Shown: positions 1-8,441 of the stretch, piece by piece
Layout: every line of letters begins with the position of its first letter
How positions within the stretch are numbered: the stretch's first letter is position 1
DNA from: Campylobacteraceae bacterium
Lineage (GTDB): Bacteria > Campylobacterota > Campylobacteria > Campylobacterales > Sulfurovaceae
DNA length: 34,922 bases
Direction: 5' to 3'
NCBI GenBank assembly: GCA_026996165.1
Contig: JALWMP010000157.1
Coordinates: forward strand, 1 to 34,922
Program-made: the position numbers and the translations under genes
The notes under the pieces: model-generated
The model's database searches: none
Seen by the model: only the letters and a program-made list of their open reading frames with translations
Told to the model about the DNA's origin: nothing

Positions 1-906
1 CTTCATAACTTTGATGAGATAGAGCGAAAAGGGCTAAAGATAGGTGACAGTGTTATCTTAATTCGCTCTGGAGATGTAATTCCAAAGATTACTAAAGTGT
101 TGACCGATAGACGTGATGGAAGCGAAAAAGATATAGTTCGTCCAACCTCTTGTCCTGCTTGTGGTTCAGAGGTATTAGATGAGGGAACACTTATTAAGTG
201 CCAAAATATGGACTGTCCTGCAAGAGTTGTTAACTCTATTATTCACTTTGCTAAAAAGGGAAGTATGAATATAGATGGGCTTGGTTCTAAGATTGTTGAG
301 CTATTGGTCAAAGAGGGTAAAATAAGAGATATTTTAGACTTATATAATTTAAAATATGAAGATTTAGAGGGGCTAGAGGGGTTTAAAGAGAAGAGAATTA
401 ACAAACTCTTAGATGCTATAGCCAAAACAAAAGGGACACCTTTAGCTAAACTTATTTCTGCTATGGGTATTGAGCATATTGGAGCTGTTGCAGGAAAGGC
501 TATTGCTTTAGAGTTTGGTTTGGGTGTAGTAGATGTGACAGAGGAGCAACTAGAAGCCATAGATGGCATTGGTGTAGAGATGGCTCGTTCGTTTGTTGAG
601 TTTATGCGAGTTAACCGTGAGTTTGTTTTGAAGCTGTTCGATAAAATCGAACCTACGGTTGAGGAGAGAGTTGAGGCAAAGGAGAATCCTTTTAAAGGTA
701 AAACAGTAGTTCTTACAGGGACTATGTCTGTTAGTCGAGGCGTAGTAAAAGAGATGTTAGAAAAACTAGGGGCAAAAGTGAGTGGGTCTGTTTCTAAAAA
801 GACAAATTTTTTGATTTATGGTGAAGATGCAGGGTCGAAGTATGATAAAGCTGTAAAGTTAGGAGTTACAACCTTATCAGAAGATGAGATGAGAGAGTTG
901 ATTTAA
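1..906 (+). CDS. ligA: NAD-dependent DNA ligase, 3' part (5' truncated by window edge)
   Basis: Frame 1 is open from base 1; OB-fold tail, Cys4 zinc finger CPACGSEV...CQNMDCPARV, HhH repeats, C-terminal BRCT (GKTVVLTGTMSVSRGVVKEMLEKLGAKVSGSVSKKTNFLIYGEDAGSKYDKA). Confidence 0.97.
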   Translation, partial: LHNFDEIERKGLKIGDSVILIRSGDVIPKITKVLTDRRDGSEKDIVRPTSCPACGSEVLDEGTLIKCQNMDCPARVVNSIIHFAKKGSMNIDGLGSKIVELLVKEGKIRDILDLYNLKYEDLEGLEGFKEKRINKLLDAIAKTKGTPLAKLISAMGIEHIGAVAGKAIALEFGLGVVDVTEEQLEAIDGIGVEMARSFVEFMRVNREFVLKLFDKIEPTVEERVEAKENPFKGKTVVLTGTMSVSRGVVKEMLEKLGAKVSGSVSKKTNFLIYGEDAGSKYDKAVKLGVTTLSEDEMRELI

Positions 907-1052
907 AATAGTGATAGATATATCAACTCTCTTCCGTTATTGCTAATTTTGATTTTTGGGTTATGAGATTTTAGAAAATTTGCAAACTCTTTGGCAGTTA
1001 AGTATCCAAAACTTTGTGCAATCTCTATAATCTTTCTATCTTTATAGTTCAT
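903..1052 (-). CDS. small ORF, 49 aa, hypothetical (MNYKDRKIIEIAQSFGYLTAKEFANFLKSHNPKIKISNNGRELIYLSLF)
   Basis: Not in the supplied ORF track. Preceded by GGAGAGAGAA immediately before ATG; convergent with ligA and overlapping its stop by 4 nt; helix-turn-helix-like composition. Confidence 0.5.
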   Translation of the reverse strand: MNYKDRKIIEIAQSFGYLTAKEFANFLKSHNPKIKISNNGRELIYLSLF

Positions 1053-1219
1053 TTCTCTCTCCATGTTGAATTAGTATTGTTTTTATGGAGATAATTTTAA
1101 TAAATAATTGAAGAAAAAACCTTAACTTTTAAAAAAAAGTGATATTTTAAAAGAAAAAGATTTTTTTTAAAATAGTAACTGTTTTAATCTATTTTAAGCT
1201 AATAATTTTTTAATAATAA

Positions 1220-2047
1220 TTAATTTTTTATTTCATTTTTACCTTTAACAATAAAGCTCAACTCCTCATCGCTAATATCTCTTAAATAATCTATACCACA
1301 CTTTAAATCTTTAAGATATTCAAAAGCCTTGTAGACATTTTCTTGAGTAATAATACTTCCATGTTGAGGCATAATATTTGTTACCTCCCTATCTTTAAAA
1401 TTGATTAAAAAATTTCTATTAGCTTTATTTGCAGCAATGTAACCTTTGTGAAAAAAGTCCATATCCTCTTTATGTTTATCGAAATCATCTTCAAGTATAA
1501 GCTTCCACTCTAGGCTAATAGCTGCCCAAATATCTCCAGAGAAGAGGGTTTTTGTATGACGATTATAAATAGTTACAGCTCCAGGTGCATGCATAAATGG
1601 AGATGGAATAAACTCTAATACTGCACCTGAATCAAGTGTTAAAGTAGGGTTTGTTTCTGTATTAAAATATCTATACTCTTTTCCATCTGGAATATAGTGT
1701 TGAATCAATACATTTGTATTTGGTGAGGTGATAATCTCTATGTCTGGATTTAACTCAAGCCAATCTACCATAGCAGAGGTAACATCAGGGTCTTGATGAT
1801 TAACAAATATTTTAGTAATATATCTTATTGGCATTACCTGTTTAATCCGTTTTAGTGTATTTTGAAACTCACTCCTGCTTCCACAATCTATAATTATCCC
1901 CTCTCTTTTATCTTTAATAAGATAGATATTGCTCTTAAACGCTTCAGAAGAGCTTGTTCCTACCCAATATATTTTATGATGACCCTTATCTATTAAAAGT
2001 ACAGCATCTTTATTAAAGTCATATTTTGTATTTATATCTTTGTTCAT
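1220..2047 (-). CDS. metallo-beta-lactamase-fold diiron protein (ODP / flavodiiron N-domain-like), copy 1
   Basis: Motifs NHQDPDV, PSPFMHAPG, FSGDIW, MPQHGSII match positions of the diiron ligands of the flavodiiron/ODP family (HxDxD...H...D...H); no flavodoxin domain. Confidence 0.85.
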   Translation of the reverse strand: MNKDINTKYDFNKDAVLLIDKGHHKIYWVGTSSSEAFKSNIYLIKDKREGIIIDCGSRSEFQNTLKRIKQVMPIRYITKIFVNHQDPDVTSAMVDWLELNPDIEIITSPNTNVLIQHYIPDGKEYRYFNTETNPTLTLDSGAVLEFIPSPFMHAPGAVTIYNRHTKTLFSGDIWAAISLEWKLILEDDFDKHKEDMDFFHKGYIAANKANRNFLINFKDREVTNIMPQHGSIITQENVYKAFEYLKDLKCGIDYLRDISDEELSFIVKGKNEIKN

Positions 2048-2077
2048 GAAGATTTATCCTTTATATCTCTAAACTAT

Positions 2078-2881
2078 TTACTCAATAAAGCTCAACTCTT
2101 CATCACTAATATCTCTAAAGTAGTCTATACCACACTTTAAATTTTTAAGATAAGCAAAAGCTTTTTTAACATTTTCTTGAGTAATAATGCTTCCATGTTG
2201 AGGCATAATATTTGTAACTTCTCTCTCTTTAAAATTGATTAGAAAATTTCTAGCTGCTTTATTTGAAGCGATATATCCTTTATGAAAAAAGTCCATATGC
2301 TCTATATGTTCACTAAAATCATCTTCAAGTATGAGTTTCCACTCCAAACTAATAGCTGCCCAAATATCTCCAGAGAAGAGGGTTTTTGTATGTCGATTAT
2401 AGATAGATACTGAACCAGGAGAGTGCATAAATGGAGATGGAATAAACTCTAGTACAGCACCTGAATCGAGTGTTAATGTAGGGTTTCTCTCTGTATTAAC
2501 ATATCTATACTCTTTTCCATCACTCATATAGTGTTTAATCAAGGTATGTGTATTTGGTGAAGCTATAATCTCTATATTTGGATTTAACTCAAGCCAATCT
2601 ACCATGGCAGATGTAACATCAGGGTCTTGATGGTTTGCAAATACTTTAGTAACGTAAGAGAGGGGCATTACCTGTTTTATTCGTTTAACTGTCTCTTGAA
2701 ATTCGCCTTGACTTCCACAATCTATAATCATTCCCTCTCTTCTATCTTTTATAAGATAGATATTGCTTCTAAGTGCTTCGGTAGAGGTTGTTCCAACCCA
2801 ATATATTTTATGATGACCTTTGTCTATTAAAAGTACTGCATCTTTTGAAAGGTCATATTTTGTATTTATATCTTTATTCAT
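2078..2881 (-). CDS. metallo-beta-lactamase-fold diiron protein (ODP / flavodiiron N-domain-like), copy 2
   Basis: About 85% identical by eye to the adjacent 1220-2047 product; same ligand motifs. Start overlaps the upstream RR stop (ATGA). Confidence 0.85.
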   Translation of the reverse strand: MNKDINTKYDLSKDAVLLIDKGHHKIYWVGTTSTEALRSNIYLIKDRREGMIIDCGSQGEFQETVKRIKQVMPLSYVTKVFANHQDPDVTSAMVDWLELNPNIEIIASPNTHTLIKHYMSDGKEYRYVNTERNPTLTLDSGAVLEFIPSPFMHSPGSVSIYNRHTKTLFSGDIWAAISLEWKLILEDDFSEHIEHMDFFHKGYIASNKAARNFLINFKEREVTNIMPQHGSIITQENVKKAFAYLKNLKCGIDYFRDISDEELSFIE

Positions 2882-3945
2882 GAGAATCTATCCTTTATAT
2901 CTCTAAATCGTTCAAAATTATCTGCAAATAGAGTCACTAGTGCAGGGTCAAATTTAATACCTCTTTCTCGTTTAATAATATCAAGAGCTTCCATAGAGGA
3001 GATAGTTTCAGGAGAGTAGATTCGAGAAGTAGTTAGCTCATCAAAATAGTTAACAATAGCAGCAATTCGTCCATAAAGAGGAATGCTTTCTCCTTTTATA
3101 CCATGAGGATAGCCACTTCCATCCCAATTCTCTTGATGTGTTAAGATAACCTCTTTTGCCATCTTTATTAAGGTAGTCTCCTCTAACTCTTCAAGAATAT
3201 CTAAGCCTAAGAGAGGATAGGCTTTAAATGCTTTTGAGTTTGGATTAGCTCTATCCTCTTTTGGAACACGAAGTAGACCAATATCGTAAATAGACATAGA
3301 GTAGTATAGGTTGTCAATCTCTTTAGAGTTTAGTCCATTGAGTTTTGCCATTACTTTAGCATACTCTCCAATTCTCTTTGAAGCGTAAGTATCACTACTA
3401 CCATTTTCATGAGAGTTTTCATGGGCAATATTGCCAAGCTTCTCTAAAAGCTTTTTTTGTGAACCTATGGCAATCTCTATAGCCTCTTTTAGATGAGATA
3501 GATTAGAGGAAGAGGAGGAGTCCTCCTCTTCTATTTCACTTAATAGTTCAGAGAACTTTTTAATACGTAGGTGGTTATAGACACGTAGTTTTAACTCTTC
3601 GGGATTAAAAGGTTTAGAGATAAAATCATCTGCACCTAGCTGATAAGTTTTTCTTTTCTCTTCCTCTTTTGAGGTAACAACAACTACAGGAATATCTCGA
3701 TACTCTGCATTAGATTTTAGATATTTTAATGTCTCAAACCCATTCATCTTTGGCATCATTAAATCAAGTAAAATCAAGTCTATAGCTTCAGTCTCTAAGA
3801 GTTTAAGAGCCTCCTCTCCATTATCAGCTTGTATTACATTTATTCTATCATACTCATCAAAAACTGCACTTGCTAACTCTTGATTAAACTCATCATCATC
3901 AACATTTAAGATAAGAGTATCTTCAAAATTTTTAAAATCTTTCAT
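2878..3945 (-). CDS. response regulator with degenerate HD-GYP output domain
   Basis: REC domain (LILNVDDDEFNQELA, LILLDLMMPKMNG, VVTSKEEE, ISKPFNP) followed by HD-GYP-like domain with DGSGYP kept but HD replaced by YD (SIYDIGLLRVP). Confidence 0.9.
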   Translation of the reverse strand: MKDFKNFEDTLILNVDDDEFNQELASAVFDEYDRINVIQADNGEEALKLLETEAIDLILLDLMMPKMNGFETLKYLKSNAEYRDIPVVVVTSKEEEKRKTYQLGADDFISKPFNPEELKLRVYNHLRIKKFSELLSEIEEEDSSSSSNLSHLKEAIEIAIGSQKKLLEKLGNIAHENSHENGSSDTYASKRIGEYAKVMAKLNGLNSKEIDNLYYSMSIYDIGLLRVPKEDRANPNSKAFKAYPLLGLDILEELEETTLIKMAKEVILTHQENWDGSGYPHGIKGESIPLYGRIAAIVNYFDELTTSRIYSPETISSMEALDIIKRERGIKFDPALVTLFADNFERFRDIKDRFS

Positions 3946-6012
3946 CTATGCCTCCTCTGTGACAGAGTCTAAAAGTAGAGATAGATGCTCCATTAATCTG
4001 TTTTTACCATCAACTATTGATATAAAGTCACCTTTTTCTGCCTTTTTTTGTAAATCTCCTGCTAAATTAGATAGCTCTTTAATTCCAATATTTGACAGGA
4101 CACCTTTAAGTGCATGGAAATCCTCTACTAACTCTTTAACATCTTTATTTTCAACACTCTTTTCAACTCTATCAAAATATGTTTTAATTGATGATAGTGC
4201 TTTCTGATACAGCTTATTTGCTACAGTATCGTTAAAGTTGTTTTTTAGATGATTTAGTGCTATATCTTTCATGCTATTGGCATCTGTTATGGATAACTCT
4301 TGCTTACTCTCTTCTTTCTCTTTAGATGTTTTCTCTTGTTCTGTAGTTATAAACTCATTGTTTAGTAGTTTAATAAGTTTATTTTCAATATCTTTTTTCT
4401 CTAAAGGCTTCTCAATAAAATCATTCATTCCTGACTCTTCTGCTGCTAGTTTGTCCTCTTTGTAGACATTTGCAGACATACAGATAATAGGAAGTTTTTT
4501 GTCAAACTCTCTAATTTTCTTTGTTGCTTCAAGTCCATTCATAACAGGCATACGCATATCCATTAAGACAGCATCATAGTTATTCTTTTTGACCTTTTCT
4601 ACAGCAATTAGACCATTTTCTGCTGTATCACAGTCTATAGAGAAGAAGTTGTTTAGCATCTCTTTTTCATACTCTCTATTTAGGTCAACATCTTCAACAA
4701 TTAAGATATTTAATCCAGAGTAGTCTACCTCTTTGTTAGACTCGAAGAACTCTTTTGAGTAGACCTCTTCAATCTGTTTAATAAAACGTTGGTGAGGAAT
4801 TGGCTTGTTAATCATCTTATCAAAATCAGAGAAGTTTTTATCGTTTTCTCTATCAACCACAGCAACTAACTTAATATCGGGATTAATTGCTCTTAGTGTT
4901 CCTGCAATATCCATGGTATGATTTTTGAAAATATCAGTATCAAAAATAGCCATATCATAAAAACGTCCTGAAGCTATCATCTGAACTAATGAAGCTGTAA
5001 TATCTCCATTTATAACATCATGATTTTGAAAATTAACTCCAAGATTTAAAAACTCTTTTGATACCTTCTCAACAAAAGTGTCTCTAGGGGAGAACATCAT
5101 AATGTTAGCACCCTTTAATGTCTTACCAATCTCTTTTTTGTTTGCTTTCTCAACAATAAAGGTTACTTCAAATCTACTACCCACACCTTTTTTAGAATCA
5201 ACTGTAATCTCTCCGTCCATAAGATGAGAAATCTCTTGTGAAATGTAGAGTCCCAGTCCTGTACCTTGGGTTTTGTCGGTTGATTGGAATGGATTAAAGA
5301 GTGTATCTGCAACTTCATCAGGAATACCGTCTCCTGTATCATCTACATTTGCAACTATCTTTACTTTGTTATTCTCTAGCTCTTCTATCTTTCTAACATA
5401 GAAACGGATTGAACCTTTTTTGGTAAACTTCGCAGCATTTGAAAGAAGATTAATAAAAATCTGTTTAATTCTCTTGTCATCAGCATTAATGGTATACTCA
5501 AGCATAGGAATATCTACAATAAAATCAACATCTTTTGCTACACGTGAGCGAATAAGATTTGCACAGTCATTTAAAATATCATCTAGTTCAACCTCTCTTG
5601 GAGAGATTTCAATTTTGTTGTCTCCAATTTTAGCAACATCAAGTAGGTCACTCACTAATGATAGTAGATGGTTTGAACTCTGAATCATACTATCCAAATA
5701 TCTCTTTTGTTTATTGTTTAGAGCTGTATCGTTAAGAAGCTCACCGTACCCTAAAATGGCTGTTAGTGGAGTTCTTAGTTCATGACTCACAGAGGCAATA
5801 AAACGTTTTTCATTGCTTAATGATGCCTCTAGTTCTGCATTTACTTCAGTTAAAAGGTGAGAGATAGTTAACTTATTCTCATTGGTAATTTTGTATTTTT
5901 TTTGTAATTGATGATACTTATTTTCAAATGAACGAATACGTTGAAGAGTAATCTCTTTATCTTTAAAATCTGGTGCTAACTCTATAGCTTTAGTTATATT
6001 TTCTACTAACAT
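3946..6012 (-). CDS. soluble hybrid sensor histidine kinase (HisKA-HATPase-pseudoREC-REC-HPt)
   Basis: H box SVSHELRTPLTAILGYGELL, N box NLLSNAAKFT, G boxes DTGDGIP/GTGLGLYIS, REC LNILIVEDVDLNRE...AVLMDMRMPVMNG...IEKPL, HPt FHALKGVLSNIG; no TM segment or recognisable N-terminal sensor domain. Confidence 0.95.
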   Translation of the reverse strand: MLVENITKAIELAPDFKDKEITLQRIRSFENKYHQLQKKYKITNENKLTISHLLTEVNAELEASLSNEKRFIASVSHELRTPLTAILGYGELLNDTALNNKQKRYLDSMIQSSNHLLSLVSDLLDVAKIGDNKIEISPREVELDDILNDCANLIRSRVAKDVDFIVDIPMLEYTINADDKRIKQIFINLLSNAAKFTKKGSIRFYVRKIEELENNKVKIVANVDDTGDGIPDEVADTLFNPFQSTDKTQGTGLGLYISQEISHLMDGEITVDSKKGVGSRFEVTFIVEKANKKEIGKTLKGANIMMFSPRDTFVEKVSKEFLNLGVNFQNHDVINGDITASLVQMIASGRFYDMAIFDTDIFKNHTMDIAGTLRAINPDIKLVAVVDRENDKNFSDFDKMINKPIPHQRFIKQIEEVYSKEFFESNKEVDYSGLNILIVEDVDLNREYEKEMLNNFFSIDCDTAENGLIAVEKVKKNNYDAVLMDMRMPVMNGLEATKKIREFDKKLPIICMSANVYKEDKLAAEESGMNDFIEKPLEKKDIENKLIKLLNNEFITTEQEKTSKEKEESKQELSITDANSMKDIALNHLKNNFNDTVANKLYQKALSSIKTYFDRVEKSVENKDVKELVEDFHALKGVLSNIGIKELSNLAGDLQKKAEKGDFISIVDGKNRLMEHLSLLLDSVTEEA

Positions 6013-6013
6013 C

Positions 6014-7150
6014 TTATCTTCTCTCTCTTAATAGTGCAGTTACAAATGTCTCATTATGAAAAGCATTTCCTCCATTAGGAAATGCACCAATCTCTCCGTA
6101 AGCATAGAAGCCAATCAATGGGGTTTTAGTTACCTTGTAAATCGCTTCAATCTCTTCAATAGCATACTCTCCTAAAACCTGTTTTCGTGAACAACAAGGG
6201 AAGAGTAGTCCAATTTCTGGTTTAAAACCTTTATGTTTGCTCAAAACTTCATTAATACTCTTCTCAACATAAGGAATTATGGCTTTACCTCTTGCTGTAG
6301 AGAGTCTAACTCTTGACTTCTCTTCAACATGCCCTGCAAAAATCAATGCTCCAGTATCTTCTTGAATATCAAGAATTGCTCTGTAGACAATTTGACCATT
6401 TTTTAAACGAACCTCTAGGGGGTACTCTATCCCTGTTTGAGGCATATCGTCAGTGGTTACATTTAGATATTTTTTATAGAAATCAATAGCAGGTTTTTCA
6501 TCTATCTCATAAACAATGTTTTTGTCAGCTTTTGTTACAACTCTCTCTTGACCAAGACCTGTCCAACCAAATGCTCTAGTTCCTATAATATCTATCTTCT
6601 TTAAATCTAGTACAAGAACAATAATACCGTGAGAAGAGAAGTTCTCTTTTGAGAAGACAAAGGTATCTTTCAAAATCAAATCGTCTCCTGCTGCACCACC
6701 AAAAATATACTCTACTCCTGTAGATACAATACCTTGGCTATATCCATCATTGTCAAAGTCAAGTCCAGAGGTTACAGTAATAATAGCAGGATTAGCATAT
6801 TGCTCTTTTGCCCATGCTCCAACACGTTTACCTATCTCATAGTATCTATTGTCTTCTATTTGAAGAAGCCTTAAAGAGATTGCAGTAGTGTCAATGTCTA
6901 AAAGCATACAGACAATGGTCTCTTCTCTCTCCTTTGCTCCATGTTGTTCATCTGCAAAAATCTCTCCTACTGTAGTTGAGCCAAAAACCATAAATGGGTA
7001 GTTGTTAAGCTCTACCACTAATTTTCGGATATTATATCTAGGTGAAGTATAGATAAATGCTAAAGTTGGTTGAAACTCTTCTGTAATACTTCTGTTTATC
7101 TTATTTGTTAAGTCGCTTATTGAGTAAGCGTTTACGATAATACTTTTCAT
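6014..7150 (-). CDS. FIST N/C domain protein
   Basis: FIST_N pattern (AFIYTSPRYNIRKLVVELNNYPFMVFGSTTVGEIFADE) and FIST_C end (GLLFPCCSRKQVLGEYAIEEIEAIYKVTKTPLIGFYAYGEIGAFPNGGNAFHNETFVTALL). Confidence 0.9.
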   Translation of the reverse strand: MKSIIVNAYSISDLTNKINRSITEEFQPTLAFIYTSPRYNIRKLVVELNNYPFMVFGSTTVGEIFADEQHGAKEREETIVCMLLDIDTTAISLRLLQIEDNRYYEIGKRVGAWAKEQYANPAIITVTSGLDFDNDGYSQGIVSTGVEYIFGGAAGDDLILKDTFVFSKENFSSHGIIVLVLDLKKIDIIGTRAFGWTGLGQERVVTKADKNIVYEIDEKPAIDFYKKYLNVTTDDMPQTGIEYPLEVRLKNGQIVYRAILDIQEDTGALIFAGHVEEKSRVRLSTARGKAIIPYVEKSINEVLSKHKGFKPEIGLLFPCCSRKQVLGEYAIEEIEAIYKVTKTPLIGFYAYGEIGAFPNGGNAFHNETFVTALLRERR

Positions 7151-7168
7151 TATGTTATTACTCTCTTT

Positions 7169-8287
7169 CTATATATTTTGTTTAACTATTTTTTCTCTTA
7201 GTTCAATAAAGTACTCAAAGTGATTCAAAAAAAGCTTTGTAATCTTTGGATGAAACCGTTGACCACTATTTGTCTCTAAAAGTTCAAAAGTCTCATCTGC
7301 TGTATGGAGTTTGTTATTTAAATAAGACTTTTGAGAAAGTAGAGCATTAAAAGTCTCCGTAAGAGATACTATATAGGCTATATTATGAATCTCATTCTCT
7401 TTTTTTTGTTTTGGAAACCCTGAACCATCAAAATGCTCCTTAGATTGCAATATTATTATTTTAGCTACTTTAATAAAGTTTGTCTCTATGGCAGAGTTCA
7501 ATAGTTGATACCCTGCAAATATAGATGAAGTATGAGTCTCTCTATCTAAGTCAGATAGACTATAAAGCATAGGTATCTTCTCATCTATAGATAGAGTACC
7601 AATTTCACGAATTAAGGTAGCATAATAGATTGTATTTGCCTGTTCTTTATTGTATCCTATAAGTAGACTTAGTGCTTTAGAGAGCAGTGCTACTATTTGA
7701 ATATCATTAAAGTTTTTATTTTTAGTACTCAACATTTTTGCCATAGAGTAGAAGAGCTTTTTTTGACTCTTTTCAATAGACTCTAAATTATAGCTATTTT
7801 GAGTATCTACCTCTTTTGTCTCTTTTAAGACTTCAGCTTTTGATTCTATAAGTGTCTTTTGAATATTGTCTTTTGATAATTCATTATATTTTTTCCTATA
7901 TTGTGATTTTTCTATATGTGCATATATTCTTGATTCGAGTTCAGAGAGTTTAAAAGGTTTAGAGATAAAATCGTCTGCTCCTAAAGAGTAGAGTTTGTTC
8001 ATCTCCTCTTCATCAGTAGTTACAATAGCTACAGGTATAAGGTCATATTTTACTTCATGTTTAATAGCTTTTAATGTCTCATATCCGTCCATTATTGGCA
8101 TATGTAAATCGAGCAGTACCATATCTATATTATGTTTTTCTAAAACCTCTAAAGCATCTTTACCATTCTCTGCCTCAGTAAAATGTATATTTTCTCTTTT
8201 TCCCAACAAATTTATAACAAGTTGCCGATTAAAAGGGTCATCATCAACAATCAATAAATTGATATTACCTAGAAGATTCCACTTCAT
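7169..8287 (-). CDS. response regulator with strongly degenerate HD-GYP output domain
   Basis: REC domain (LLIVDDDPFNRQLV, MVLLDLHMPIMDG, ISKPFKLSE); output domain keeps FDGSGFP but HD is replaced by RE (LIREIGTLSID). Confidence 0.88.
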   Translation of the reverse strand: MKWNLLGNINLLIVDDDPFNRQLVINLLGKRENIHFTEAENGKDALEVLEKHNIDMVLLDLHMPIMDGYETLKAIKHEVKYDLIPVAIVTTDEEEMNKLYSLGADDFISKPFKLSELESRIYAHIEKSQYRKKYNELSKDNIQKTLIESKAEVLKETKEVDTQNSYNLESIEKSQKKLFYSMAKMLSTKNKNFNDIQIVALLSKALSLLIGYNKEQANTIYYATLIREIGTLSIDEKIPMLYSLSDLDRETHTSSIFAGYQLLNSAIETNFIKVAKIIILQSKEHFDGSGFPKQKKENEIHNIAYIVSLTETFNALLSQKSYLNNKLHTADETFELLETNSGQRFHPKITKLFLNHFEYFIELREKIVKQNI

Positions 8288-8415
8288 ATATTTCCTTGTT
8301 TAATAGTTGTAAGGGAAATTATACATTAATAAAATTAAGCTTAAGCAAAAATATTAAATTTTTTTATAAATATTATTTTTAAACATATCTTATTAAATAT
8401 AAACCTAAAATCGAG

Positions 8416-8421
8416 TATAAT
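8416..8421 (+). promoter_or_regulatory. candidate -10 element TATAAT upstream of anmK
   Basis: TATAAT 21 nt before the anmK ATG in the divergent intergenic region. Confidence 0.45.
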
Positions 8422-8441
8422 GGGCTTTAAAAAGATTTTAA

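Noticed and set aside
243-569. 108 aa minus-strand ORF inside ligA
   Set aside because: Antisense to a confident coding region, low-complexity serine/proline-rich translation typical of shadow ORFs.
3959-5683. Several plus-strand ORFs (3959, 4271, 5420) within the hybrid kinase
   Set aside because: Antisense shadows of a domain-rich, confidently assigned coding region.
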